Part shown: in pieces, positions 12,101 through 24,849 of the stretch
How positions within the stretch are numbered: the stretch's first letter is position 1
Layout of the letters: each line of letters starts with the position of its first letter
Source: Phoronis australis
Lineage: Eukaryota; Phoronida; Phoronidae
Reading direction: 5' to 3'
DNA length: 59,570 bases
Assembly: GCA_002633005.1 (NCBI GenBank)
Contig: NMRA01000007.1
Span: forward strand, 243,484-303,053
The notes under the pieces: model-generated
Databases searched by the model: none
Seen by the model: only the letters and a program-made list of their open reading frames with translations
Told to the model about the DNA's origin: nothing
Position numbers and translations under genes: made by a program

Positions 12101-13830
12101 GACGGGTTCACTAACCCTCACTCATGTCATGAAACAGGTAAATAAAATCGACTGCGTGCAACGTGGAATCGATTTCCTCCAGTTTGTTTGTATACACATT
12201 TTGAGAAGGAAAATCATTGACTCACCAACGCACAATTACAGCAATCAATGACTTTTTTCAGGTTTTGTTACCACTCGAGATGCGGATTTACAAGTCAATA
12301 GCACTTTTGTCCCAGATAAAAACTTCTATTACATGTGAACGATAACATGAAGTGCGTCATTCACACGCGACAGCGGCAAAACTACTATTAAATATGAACT
12401 TTAGTATGAAGTGCGCCGATAACACCACACACAAAAAGGACGCGTAAATTAGAAAAAATGGAATATGCGTGGTTGAAATTAAAATTTCATATTGATCCGG
12501 ATATTGATTTTGAGAATTATTCGTCAAAATATTAATTAACTGAATGCTTCCCACAAACATGTTAAACGAATAATGCAAGTTCCCTTATTTCTACATAAGC
12601 AAAGAACAAAAAAATCCTCAATGAAAAAAATCGATCACTAAAATAGAAGCTTACTTATCTGATAGTGAAGACAATGTTTGGAAATCATGCATTAAATTGA
12701 CTTGTGCTGTCGAAACATTAATGGCGGTGCGAATAATAAACCATACTATGGAAGCTGCGCAGCTGGAATCGTGCAGTGTGACTCGTTAAGTTTGTTGTGG
12801 AGTTCCGCACGATACTTCACGTCCAGTCATACAAGTATGAAAGCAAATTACATCGGGTGGCCAAAAATGGCCCACTTTTTGTCTTGTAATATCCATGTAA
12901 TTAGTTGACCGACATTCATAAGACTTGGAAGAAAGTAACTTTGATCTTTTTGAAGCCAATAAAAGACAAGATATTCTTTGAAATACGAATGAATTTGAAT
13001 TGAAGGACGGATTCAATCCTACATATTATCAAGCGCCCTAGCTAAAAAAATCGTTATGTGACCATGGGGATTTTAAAACACCCCGCAGCGCTTATATTGT
13101 CAAAGGAAAATCTCACACTGGAAGCTGGAACTAGATGCTTCATAATCAACCCGTCAGTCAATTCAAAGCCGGTCGCCGAGAACTATTTTTAATGAGCACA
13201 AACCGGAGTATTTTATCTCATACACTGATGGCACAAAGTCGTGACCAAGGGCTATTTTTAGCTATTTCCTTTAGAGAAATCCATATTTTATCATCAAGTC
13301 TCTGTGGGCCGGAATCATGCGAGAAACAGGTTGTTTAGAGAGCTACTCGTTTTTTGATTCTAACTTTTCGATTTGATTATCCAAACACAAGTTCCAGTGT
13401 TGACTAAGTATGTTTTGCTTCGTGCAGTACGTGTACAGGTTCACTGTTGAGTTCTCAAGGTAGATACGTGTTCATGCCAAATAGCCTTTTTGCACTATGA
13501 TGGAGAGTTTTGCTGAATGACTTAACTGTATTCATCAAACTGACGACTTTGACCAGTACACACAGCCAGGTTTTCTTTAGGGAACCGGGTCCCGTCCACA
13601 CGTGTGTACTGAATTCGACAAGCAAAAATGGGAACTTTTGTTGAAAACGTTCTCCAAAGTGGAAATATTGGAAACACCGTATTCACCGTATTCGTGTGTA
13701 CAATGTAAAGGCAGGTTGTATTCGTGAACACGAACATTTGAAAATGCCGGCATTCTAAAAATGAAAACAGAGAGACATAGGCAGGGCATTACAATGAACT
13801 TCGTTTTTTTAATTTAACAACTTCCCTCCC
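9180..13830. other. intergenic, nothing recognised
   Basis: About 4.6 kb with no gene I can support. A short hairpin of ACACCC and GGGTGT at about 9704-9721 is the only local structure noted. Confidence 0.4.
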
Positions 13831-13835
13831 GTTCA

Positions 13836-15245
13836 GTAACGCTAGGACGTCGCTAAAAAGCAAGACTGCGAGATTACGTGAGACACTGTTGTGTATTTTA
13901 AATGAGAACACGTGACTTCAGCTAGATTTAAGCTATAGGGTCCGACCGTAGGTCCTAGCGTTCATTCACGCCTGCTTAGCGGGAGCACTGTCAACTCACA
14001 ATATCACCTGCCGCCTGGTTCAGATGCAGAATCATGAAAGGCAGGAAGTCTGATCAGATTGCACACGAGGCGTTGAAAACAAGCGTTCACAAAGGAGTCC
14101 TAGCTGCCTTACGAGTAATTCGCAAGCCGAGTCCGTGCAGGCGGATAGCTACGAACTAGGCTAGTTGCCTTTTCGTGCCGGCCATGATGCGTCACCGCGA
14201 GATCCCAACACAAAGAACAAAAGGTCGATAATAGCTGTAATGAATAAGGGACTGAATAAAACAGCACTGCGTGCGGGTGCTATGTCGCAGCTGTTTGAAT
14301 TTAAGTCTATCTTGAACGGTAACAACTGTAAATTTAGTTCCTACAGTATGTTAAGAGCATCGCTCTGAGCCCACTAGTTCCCTAAATTGTCAAATATAAC
14401 AAACTTTTAGGCGTATTGATTTGCTTTTGTCTACGTCACCACGAGAATCACCTTTTAATTCAAACTGTTGCGAATAACACCCTCACGCTATGGTGTTCTA
14501 TTCAGACCCCTATTCAATACAACTGTTATCGGTCTTTTGTTGTTTTCCCTGGGATCTTGCGGTGACGCAATATGGCATGAAAAGGCAGCTTCACCTATCA
14601 TTTGACGGGACTAATTTGCGTGACTAAACTTGCGTTTTCTGATTTTGCTAGGGCTTTGCTACATCTATCTGGTTAACCCAATAAACCTAAAACAAAATTC
14701 CGTTAAAGTTACGCTTTAAAAGGTGATTCTTGCCGTGACGTAGGCAGAAGCTACCAAACAAGCCCTGAAACAGTTCATTACATTTGGCAATATATGTCTC
14801 AGAGCAATGCTCTTAACATATTGTATGAATCAAATTTACATTTGTTTCCGTTCCAGGTAGTCTTTGAATTGAATGAATTCTCCTCTTGGTGTGAGGTGTC
14901 AACTCTGCTATGTGGTTCACTTGAGACATACAGCTCAGCTCCTAGCTAGCTACCTGACTGCCCTGACACCGCAAGCGCGGTATCTAACCTACAATCTCCA
15001 CAGCTGCAGCCTGGTGTAACGCTCTGTTATCGGAGCTAAATTCCACTCGATAAATGATAATGTATTTTAAACGCAAAGTCAGCAGCCTTGAATTCTGCAC
15101 AGACGCTAGACCGAACAGGATTCACAACTCCGTTTCTCATGGTATACCCAAAAGAGGCGCCCAACCTAGTGTAGAGTTCAATAACGCTAGTATGGCTCTC
15201 TAGAAAAGCAAGATCTCGTGAAATTACGAGAGTTATTGCCAAGTA
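13836..15245. repeat. complex nested inverted-repeat region
   Basis: Three pairs of inverted segments interleave: 14164-14290 with 14480-14598 (GATGCGTCACCGCGAGATCC against its complement), 14311-14369 with 14798-14856 (TATGTTAAGAGCATCGCTCT against its complement), and 14429-14458 with 14718-14746 (CTACGTCACNNCNAGAATCACC). The outer flanks 13838-13885 and 15180-15230 share a direct match around TAACGCTAG and AAAGCAAGA. This resembles a large foldback element with an internal rearrangement, or one element inserted into another. No transposase is visible. Confidence 0.6.
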
Positions 15246-18150
15246 TTTTTAATAAAAAACATGGAGATTTTTTATAAAAGTACGTGATTATTTGCAAGAA
15301 GGATTTTGAGGAACCAAAAACGTCTATGTCGTTAAAAACGTGACAATGTAAAGGCCGTCGAAGGCCAAGCCCTGGAATTAGATTTAACTAAGACGCATTT
15401 CCAACTTTTCCAACCCCAAAGTCAATGAAACTGAAAGAGCAACTTCAGTCAGGTAATGCTTAATCCCGTTACAATGTAAGGTGCACGTGATTTTAGTGAC
15501 ATGCGCAATCACATCTGGATGTATGAATATCATGATCAGGAAAAGGTTGGGGAGTAACAAAGCTAGAAAAAAGAATGCTCAAAACCAGGCGAGGATTCTA
15601 AACAACGAACGACCATTTAGTTTGGGGAAAAGAAAACCGTGCTGATTTTTTTTCTGGATAAAAGCAATGACGGTATTTGAACCAAAATAGGGGACAACAT
15701 AAAAAGTACCTCCATTCCTAAAGAAGTGAAACAAAATTTGTAGGGCCTTGTCGAGAAGTATGTGCACTTAGCCAAATATCTGCAAGACTACATATTTTGT
15801 CTCAGCAAAAGGAAATATTTTTTTGAAAGTATCAGTCGTTTAGAATTTGATTTTGACTTCTAATTTACCAACTTGACATTGAGTTACGTGACCAGGTCTT
15901 TAATGAAATATAAGAAAACGAATGGTAAATTAATCGCAAAATAACGATATCTAGACAAGTTGATGGATTTCAATGACACTTAACAGAACTGTGCAACAGT
16001 CATTTTTCAGTCAACTACTCATGCAGCACCCCCAGTGGTCAGTTTGTCTGGTTGTTCCGTTGTCCAATAATTGTCTGCTCGGAGTTTGATGAAATTTGGC
16101 ACAACGATATAGGGGATCAATAGGACGGTACACGCCACGGTTCAGTCTGGACCAAGGGGCTTTTCAGATGGAGGAAAAGCCTTTGCGGATATCTAAAGAA
16201 TGGATTGACAGTTTTCAACGAAACTGTGGTATGTGATGGCAACGTGGCGGCACCAGAAACAGTTTTGAATAGATTCCAGCAAGTGCTATACCCCTTATGT
16301 CATTTTGTGTGCGTCTTTGTATCAACCGAATCCTGCGATTGTTCTCGGTGAGAAGTAGGTAACACCTGCAAAACTTCGGTTGCCTAGAGTCAGCGTTCCT
16401 TTGTGGCAATTCTTCATTTCTTTTTGAACATGTTTGATTTGATGTTATACCGTTAAGATTCTCCGAGTATTTAAAAGGGAAAGGTGGTAACAATATCCGC
16501 CCAAGGTGGAGTTTGACGCACAAATCGTACGGATGGTTTTGTTACGTGGATTAATTATATTTGATTGAATGAGTTGTTTGAAAAAGTCAATTAAAATCCT
16601 TGAACTAGCATTTGCTAAGCTCTGGACTGTGGAAAACTTTTATTGCATAACAAGAATTCTTTTAGTATTTTGTTGTTAATCTTTTTCAAGGGGACATGCA
16701 GGCTCATATACGGCTGGATGTGCTACTTTTCAATACTTGCGTTTGTTTTTCCGAAGGTTTCCTGTGAGTATACACCTATGTCAATTTAATGAAACAAAGG
16801 ATACTGTTATGTCAAGGTCTGGCTATAAGGAAACCTAAGTGGGTCCTCTAATGACACTGCTAAATATAACAGGTTGTTAACTTACACTTTAAGAGCCCAA
16901 AGGAAGTTCATATCGAAAAATATATTCCCTTCACTACTATTTGAGCATAATTGTGTACTGCAAGGGTAATTTTTGCTCAGCTTTTGTGTGAACTCAACTT
17001 TGGTCTAAGCTCGACTACATCGAGGTTTATGCATATTCCATTCCAAGTTAGTACTTGATGACACCTAGATTCGAGCAACAAACTCGAGTAAAAACCCAGA
17101 ACTTCGAGTTGATAGTCGAACTTTATAATGCTAGGGTCATCAAGTGTAAACCATCATGCCCCTACTCTCTTGTGCATAGAATAATAGGCACTCAACTTGA
17201 GTTCCCACAAAAGCAGAGTAGTAAATGCGAGCAACAGAGTTCGATTTTGAGTAAAAAGATTATACCACAGATCCAGACAGCACGATTTGCTTGGGGTCTC
17301 TTTTGAGGTCGTTTTGCATTTCAAGCACGCGACCGAGGTGTGAACATTTCGGCGAAGTTCCAGTCTTATTATATTCTCTATTTTGATCCTCAGAAGGACC
17401 GGTAAATTGAAATATTTCAAGTTCATCGATGATTTGTCAACGGAGTAGTGGTCAAACTGCCGACAAAGTGAAACCTGGCTGATATTTGAAGTCAACGTAA
17501 GATAAAAGTTAGGAAGAAATAAATCACCGACTACGATGCCATCGCCACCACCACCACTGAGTTGAACTTCCTATTTTGTCACCTTAATACCGCTTTGACT
17601 GAATAGGTTTTCGTTTAAATGTACTAAAAACGGTCCACTGTATGCAGAAAACGCCTTTTAATATTTTACAACTTGTTAGTGAACGCCTGTCTCGCAAAAT
17701 TGTATACGTCCATTTTTCTGAAATGATTTAGCGTGGACCCACAAAAAAGCTGACGGCGGGCTTTTTTGGAAAAGGTGGTGAGATTTTTTCGATTCCTTAC
17801 CACAGCGCCCTCATTTAGCAACGGGCTTCAGAAGTCCCGTAAGAGGGAACTAGTGACCACTATTAATGACAATCCAATCAATGGCAAGTCAATTATAAAC
17901 TATGATACACAGTGCCATGAGTACTGCGTAACTGCTGCAAAACCTTGTAAATACAACAGTCAACAAAGTTACTGGGAAAACCGTTGCCAAGCAACAAAAA
18001 ACTAAGATAGTTGAGTTCATAATCAAACAGTGCAGTCACTACAAATTTTCCAGGGTCTACACAACAGGGCGGTGACCAAGTCTGTTTTGTGCTTCCAAGC
18101 AAGGTAGCTACGCCACCTCAAGTCACAGTCCTGAAGAAGTAGGTTTGCGA
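15246..18150. other. intergenic, nothing recognised
   Basis: AT-rich with short frames only. No repeat or exon supported. Confidence 0.4.
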
Positions 18151-18154
18151 TACA

Positions 18155-19300
18155 CCATGCCAAGAATTATATGATGACACTTGGCTTATCTCAAAATCCA
18201 ACTGGATGCTGCCTGGTGGTTTGGTAATTGGCCTAATTATGTTGCACACCCAGCAGAATTAATGAGGAACATATTATTGCAACATTAAACAAATGTTTTA
18301 GCTTGTAAAAGTCACATTTCTTATCCAATTTTGAAAATGCAAAAACCTAATCACTTGCTTTTCACGAACTATTGAAATATACCATTCATAAACTCTCAGA
18401 ACGAAACTTTGAAAATATTATTGTCGAACCCAATGTGTTCATGGTGGTCTCATTTTCTAGATAACAATAACATTAGCAGCCTGGGGCGAGTGACAACAAC
18501 AGCATGGTGTCTTTCATCTAAACCGGCGCATTCTGTGGAGTGCAAATCGGTCGAGTTGTTCAATCTCGACTGGTTGGGATGTCAACGTAGGATTCAATCG
18601 GAATCATGGCGAGTAACCAAAACATATCCAACGAATGAAGAGAGTTGTTATTCTCAACGTCCATGGTAAACTTGATATTATTACAAAGAGAATTCATCCA
18701 ATCTAGAAAAGGTGAAACGCTATTACGGTAACAAAATATCAAGAAAATGTAATCATCATAGCGCTTGTAATAGATAGTAACTCAGTAGGACAATCTCACA
18801 TCCCAAGAATTGTACACTTGACTTTCCTCAATTTCCAACTGCTGCCTGCTGGTTCATGAGCCTTAGTTGGTAATTCCCCAATAAGAGAGAGAGAGAAGTT
18901 AATGAGAAGAATATTATCTAATGCTCACACCAGTGTAGACTGTTAGATATACAAGATAGCCAAGCTAGAACGATAACATCAACAGCCTGTTGGGTCCGCA
19001 GCTATGTAATTGTCTACAACTAAATGGTTTCTTAAGAGATTGCCGGTGGATTTCAAGGCTGAACCGGTGTAGTTGCCCACTCTCGACCGGTGTGGTTGTC
19101 AACGTAGGATTCTTTTCATATGAAAGCAATATCCTCGATTTGAGCCATCCAAATGTTGTCTAATACTAGTGGTCCATGCAGACTACCCATGGCGACACCA
19201 TCTTGCTTATCAAAGTACCTATAAAACTCGTCGACGTACGTCCAAAACTTCTCAAATTTTCCCACCCCCTACCATCCCCCTTTTCAGCATTCTCTCGTAC
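18155..19300 (-). mobile_element. decayed Penelope-like element, reverse transcriptase relics in two related units
   Basis: On the minus strand, about 19123-19251 reads through DGVAMGSLHGPLVLDNIWMA, close to the RT motif DGVAMGSPLGPVLANIFM. A second stretch, about 18560-18785, reads RYDDYIFLIF, then NNIKFTMDVENNNSLHSLD, close to the Y-x-DD active-site motif and the following IKFTMEIE...LPFLD segment of Penelope-like elements. Each stretch lacks about one residue (the residue before DD; the I before DGVAM) and ends in stops. The two units also share flanking DNA (GTCAACGTAGGATTC at about 18581 and 19098), so they are duplicated relics rather than one intact reading frame. It is non-functional. 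Family assignment rests on motif recall. Confidence 0.6.
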
Positions 19301-19620
19301 CTCCACGTGGCCGGCGATCTTTATGTGCCCATCTTACCAGAGGTTAGTATTTTTTACCTTACTTATGTTTAGTCACTAATTTTACTGGTAATTGTATTAG
19401 TCATATAACTTCCATACTTATAATTGTATTTGTCATATAAATGACCTTACTTGTAATTGTATTAGTCATAATAAATGACCTTATATCGCCTACCCAGGTC
19501 TTGGTTTCATCTCTGGTAACGAGCTTGCGACGCACGAACTACCATATAACATTCGGGACATATGTCGATCATAAATGATTTTCTTCAACAGTAGTAGTCT
19601 TCAACTGGAGGTCTACTTAA
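19301..19620. other. intergenic with short AT-rich direct repeats
   Basis: TAATTGTATT(A/T)GTCATA recurs three times between about 19386 and 19473, a degenerate 35-40 bp tandem repeat. Confidence 0.45.
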
Positions 19621-19906
19621 GTTATGCATGCGCGCACCCAGCCTAAAAAGTGGAGGGCTCGAATTTTTAAGAATGTGGACCTTTTACTAAGTTTCGCGGG
19701 GTAGTTCAGAGCTATGAATTGTGCATTCACCGTATTTGGGTAGTTCTTGCCTTTTTAATGGACTTTTGTCTCGTTATCTACTTTTTTTCGGAGTTTTTGT
19801 TTCTCTGGGGCGGACTTTTTGGCCCACTTCGCCAAATCGGGGGCTCGGAGTTCGAGCCTGCCGAGCCCTTCTTCCCCCGCCCCCCTGAGTGCGCGCATGT
19901 TATGCA
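19621..19906. mobile_element. hAT-like element B (empty-site copy)
   Basis: A 270-bp element (19629-19898) with ends TGCGCGCACCCAG and GAGTGCGCGCAT is flanked by a perfect 8-bp direct repeat GTTATGCA (19621-19628, 19899-19906), the hallmark length of hAT insertions. It is related along its length to 4664-5068 but lacks that copy's 171-bp insert. Confidence 0.82.
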
Positions 19907-20493
19907 CAATATCAGTGTTGCAAAAGAGTTTGTTAAGGTAATGAGTGACGGTCGCATGAACAGATTAACTACGTCATAACTTGCAATTTATTGGATCTTC
20001 ATCAGTCACTTTAAACCGACAGCTACACCGACAGTAAGCAATTATTGTCCGACAGTTAAATTTGTTGCAGTTTTTAGGCCATAGAATCCTTGTCCAAACT
20101 TAAACCTAAAAAAACGTGCTGAGCAGTAACGTCAGGTGTACTGTAACGATTACCATTTCACTCTGCCATGAGCAATCAAATTTTTCCTCACAGGCTGGCT
20201 GAACAAAAGAAGGACGGACACCAACAGTGACCTGGGTACTCATTCCATCAACACCGGTCTCAGTATATGGGTTTCATGAGGTCAAGGTTCTTGTTAACTG
20301 AGACAAACTTTAAATCTGTGCAGGTCTTCACATACAAGCCCTCCATGCTGCAACGTGACTCAAGACAATAGCAATGTTGGACCATGCAGGGTGGAATTCG
20401 AAGTTTTTCAGTTGCCAGGTGTACTGTTTGGAGAAGTGAACATTCTGTTACGATAATTCGTTCCATTCTGTTTGGCTACTGAACCTGAGAATG

Positions 20494-20562
20494 CATGGGC
20501 GGGGCAGCACTGAAAAAGTGGGGCTATAACCCCCCAGCCCCCTCTCGTACGCCGCCCATGGA
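20494..20562. repeat. GC-rich palindromic repeat, third copy
   Basis: Ends CATGGGCGG and CCGCCCATGG are complementary. The core GGGGCTATAACCCCCCAG matches the units at 1348-1506. Confidence 0.5.
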
Positions 20563-22080
20563 ATGATATTGGCATAATATGGAAACGTCGTTTTCATGCT
20601 GCACCCTAGATCATTTTTGTTTTCCATATCTTGCTTCATAAATCTTGTGCACGCCACTTTAAATTAAATGGTGAAATAATTTCCGGAGTTTTCGAAACCA
20701 TCAATCAAACATATGATTTTTTTGTTTTCCCGTTTCAGATGAATAATAACTGGACATGTTGTTGAGTAAATTCTACAGCTTGGCAAGCAGCTAAATAACG
20801 CCCAGTTTGCGGAAACTCAAATCAAACAGACAGCTTGGTGTTAATGTAAATGACAAATCGGTTGGGAAAATGTCACTTATGAGAAGGCAGTTGGGCAACA
20901 GTATCTCGTACGCCCCGAGTGAGGTCGCCGTCAGTCAAACATTTCGAACACTGATAACGAATCACGATATTAATTTTGTGTTGCATTTTCATGCCGTTTG
21001 ATTAATGTGGCGATTCCCGGGTTGACTGCAGCTTCGATAGTCAGCATAATTGTTGTCAAAACTTATAGAACTGTTTCAGCAGCTATACACCAGGAGCCTT
21101 CGGTAACAAAATGCTAACTTTTGCCGCAGGTCCGTTACAAACTGGTCTCCAACGTGTTCCCATCGCTTTCTGAGTATGACGTCATTTTGACGTTTTGGAC
21201 CCCGCCAAATAAGACTAAACTGCAAAAATTGAAAACAAGAATAATAATTAATCTAGTATTACGACTACCACAACCACTTCACTCTGCTGGAGCATACCGT
21301 TTTAGGAACACACAGTAAATCAAAAAATATAAAATCAAGTTCTAAATGGTCCCCAAAGTGAACCGGAAAAGATCCAAGACCTGCAAAAATTTTGAATATG
21401 TGATGTGACTGCATTTCTATTTCTATGGGTCCAAATCGCGTCATAATAGTGTCTGTTCCGTCACCTCTGAGCAATCGAATTGGAAGAGGTTTCATGGGGG
21501 CGTAGGAAGAACTGAGAGATCGTTCTTGCTTCAGACTAATGCCCTCTACAAAAAATAACACTCCAACTCGAGCAACTTTACATGTTCTACCCGAGGCTCC
21601 TCTTGAGAAATAACAAATTGTCTGTTCCTCCCACCACCAGGTGTCACTTCTACCGACTCTGAGCGTAAGGAACAATTTGAAATTAATTTTCAAAACGGCT
21701 GGAGTTATAAATATCATTTTTTACAGGGGTGGGTTTATAGTTGCTTTTTAAAACAAAAAAAAACGTGACTTTTTTACTGCTATCAAATAAGGAAAAATTT
21801 GCACAAGATCCCAATCCAGACGAATGACATAACTTCATCCCTACATTGCTAGATTTATGGAATTTTATGTTATGAGATAAAGTTCACGAAAAATTGTGAA
21901 TATTACACTAGTAACTTTTATCGATTAGTTGGGGATGGCTTAATTTTAACACCTGTTTATTTTGGGGCCAAGGTCGTCCATGAGTCCTAAGGAGCAGTTT
22001 ATATTATGATGTCGCCTTAACTGTGGGCAGGCTGGCACCAATTCGGTGGCTTCTCGTGGCGCTCAGATCTTCCACTTATG
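20563..22080. other. intergenic, one long unexplained frame
   Basis: The only item of note is a minus-strand open frame of 150 codons at 21265-21717. It shows no domain I recognise and I do not call it a gene. Confidence 0.35.
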
Positions 22081-22083
22081 ATA

Positions 22084-22403
22084 TGCTGTGCGTGAACTTG
22101 GAATCCTGCTTAATCTCAAGATCGCGTATGCGTGAACTTGTAATTGAATATTCTTTAAGGCAATCAGGTGGAATTTTTGTTCGGTGAAAAGAATTTTTGT
22201 AATTATTGGCCTCACGATAAACCACTTTCTCCCTTACCGTAACTTGTGTCGCTGAACCAGAGTAATATTTGAATGGCTAAATCAATTATTATTTGGTGAA
22301 ATAGATCACCAGTAGTTGAAAAGGTTCAGGTTAAAATTGACATTATTTTATTCACGCATAATCGATCTTGAGATTAAGTAGGATTCCTAGTTCACGTACA
22401 GCA
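22084..22403. repeat. foldback repeat with arms of about 50 bp
   Basis: The segment 22084-22136 (GTGAACTTGGAATCCTGCTT, then AATCTCAAGATCG) is an inverted copy of 22351-22403 at about 85% by eye, with a spacer of about 215 bp. This is MITE-like; no target duplication was identified. Confidence 0.6.
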
Positions 22404-22639
22404 GATACGCTCCCATGATCTAGTCCCAGCTTTTTTTCCTTTTGCACTGTCTAATAACCCACAAATAATAGATGTCCTGATTTCCAACATTCGCGTTATG
22501 AAGGCGTTGTCACAAACTTGCAACCGTGATTTATCATGAGAATCGTAAAATGTAGATATTATACATGCTCATTTTATACTTACAAGTTAGTTGAATCCAT
22601 CCGAAAATCAACGCCAGCTATGAACTAAACACACATGGA

Positions 22640-23195
22640 AAAATCTCACAAATTCCATAAAAATATTGGTATATAGTCAGGCAGATGCAAAGAAAACCCA
22701 AATTCCCAAAAGGAGGCATTAACGACAAAAATCAACACCAAATGCCAAACTTGATGATGATCAATTAACGAACTTGGTAGATACCGAGGCAGACACAAAC
22801 TTGTCACTTTTGAATCGCCATAATGGTTGTTAATATCTGAAATCAAAAAGCTCTCCTCAATACCAATATATCTGTCGAGTTTCATAATGATCCTTTAAGC
22901 TGTTTGACAGACTCAAAAAAAATAAAAATTATATAACTATGGGATGCAAAATACATTGAACCCGTCTGAAGTTGGGATGGTATCATCTCAATAGAAACCA
23001 TCAAGAGACTTGATAGATATACAGGCAAACGCAAAAATGACAGTATAGGGCACAGCTGGACTTGGGTTAGTCTGAAATATGTGGCCATCAGCGTCATATA
23101 CCTGTAGGAACAGATATGCCAAATCTCATGAAAATCCTGCAAGGGTGTGGAAGACACAGCTGTGGAAGTCAGCAGCCCACATACACATGGCACCA
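22640..23195. repeat. degenerate dispersed repeat, part 1
   Basis: Loose units contain CCAAATYTCATGAAAATCC, a 'gataTACaGGCAaACgcAAAA' type stretch and GGGCACA, with spacing of roughly 200 bp. Similar material lies at 54830-55230 within a KNL1 intron. I do not recognise the family. Confidence 0.35.
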
Positions 23196-23212
23196 ATATA
23201 AAAATAGGGATA

Positions 23213-23420
23213 GACTATGTGGCTCAGTGGTTTGATCTCCGGACTCCCATTCGGGCGACCCCGGTTTGAATCCCTAGCCTTACTGGCAGCTCATGGAGCA
23301 CTGCGCAAAAATGTCTCCTACTCCTCTGAGTTTGGTCTTAGGCCTACTTGTGAATGAGTACTTGGATATAATGCAAAACGATTTCTGGGGCTGTGCTCAT
23401 ATTGTTTAAAATATAAAAAT
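23213..23420 (+). mobile_element. tRNA-derived SINE
   Basis: TGGCTCAGTGG at about 23220 matches a Pol III A box and GGTTTGAATCC at about 23262 matches a B box, about 35 bp apart as in a tRNA. The head does not fold into a clean modern tRNA. It runs into an unrelated body of about 130 bp and then an AT-rich tail, as expected for a tRNA-derived SINE rather than a tRNA gene. Confidence 0.6.
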
Positions 23421-24840
23421 GGGTAACTTTTCTTGGCCCATCCTCATTTTTGTAATTTACAAAGCCCAGTGACACTGCCTGTCACAAATTTAGCAAAATT
23501 GACTATGTAAACACCTGCAATTTATATTATTAAGTGATTATGTCACCTTTGACAAAATTAATTCCCGCCCCTAAAACAGTGCAAACCAAGATAGTGTTTA
23601 AAAAGAGTTCTATTAATGATGAGATGAATGTCAACTGGCATTAACCATACTAACTATTGTTTTCACACACACACAAAAGGTTTCAGAACAAACTTGATTT
23701 GCAAACTGTCATTTTACACTGGCCAAAGATTCAGCTCACCAACTAGACAGATCACCCAACTCCTCAAAAACAAATTCGTTTGACACACCAAAAAAACCTT
23801 CTCCCATAAATTGAAAACTACACATTGTCACCAGTCAATAGATTATTTGCCAACCCCAGCTAAATTAACTACCCACAGGAGGGACACACCTCCCATAAAT
23901 CTCATCCTCGTGGCGTTACATTTGCGTACATCCACTCCCAGCAACCAACTCGGTTCATCGAGTACAGGGTTCTTTGTTCCACTTCCGTTCAGCGCAAAAA
24001 CAGTAAAAGTTGCGGATCTGACTGGAGGTGAGAGTTCATCAGAGTTTGTCAAAGACCAACTTGATATGTGCGAATCATGACTGCATCAGTTAACTTTGTC
24101 CCAATTAAGTGAAAATCCAACCAAGGGGCTGCAACGATCCCAATGACTCAGTTCCTCCCTATAGTCTGTAACCTTTACAATAAAAGTACGTATTTTGGAA
24201 ATGATAATTATGTACTTTCTAATAGTTTTCTGAAAATTAAAATTTAATCAAAGCATAATGCCACACATGAAAATAAAGAAATTTAGATTAAATCGTGTTC
24301 CAAGTAAAAAGCGACACTAAAATCTCAAAATGTCGATGTTTTGTGGTTGACATGGTTGATTCGTCAGGGATGCAGCCAAAGAGAACTGATTATTTTCTTG
24401 TAATACTTGATCCACACTGATATTATAGAAACACAGCGTCCCAGTGCTGAAGTCAGCATGATGAATTCCTATTCTCGATTTCTAAATATTTGTCTCCAAA
24501 GTTGCGCTCTTGAAACCATGACACGATTTCTAAAGCAGATGATATCTCACAATGGTAAGCCATGTAAGCATGTTATTTGTTAGCATGTTTTTATTTGGTT
24601 AATCAAGCACAAAACAGAGAGCCCAAAATCCACACTCCCATTTTATTGGTGGAATCTTGCACTTTCGCCCATTTCCGTCAGTTACCAATTCTTCTGTCTC
24701 TAATCTTTTCCAACCTGACGCTTGAAAAACGCCGATAGTTATTAAGATATGTTTTTACATGCAGCTGATTTTTTTAAGAGAAATTAATGTTTAAAATTCG
24801 TAAAATCTTCTGTAGGAAGTGATTTTTAGGCCTGGCTAAG
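23421..24840. other. intergenic with one trace of duplicated GPATCH2 exon
   Basis: Mostly featureless. About 23960-24000 (minus strand) reads GGAAGTGGAACAAAGAACCC, closely resembling the GSGIKNP part of the GPATCH2 terminal exon at 25.2 kb. Confidence 0.4.
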
Positions 24841-24849
24841 CGTACGTAG

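Noticed and set aside
21265-21717. 150-codon minus-strand open frame
   Set aside because: Long for the local composition and flanked by plausible splice-like AG and GT, but no domain, no partner exons and no recognised homology; not supportable as a gene from sequence alone.
23213-23285. Functional tRNA gene
   Set aside because: A and B boxes are present, but arms do not pair as in a tRNA and the sequence continues into a SINE body.
23811-24080. Overlapping plus- and minus-strand frames that could be an exon
   Set aside because: The only recognisable part is a short match to the GPATCH2 terminal exon on the minus strand; the remainder has no coding support.
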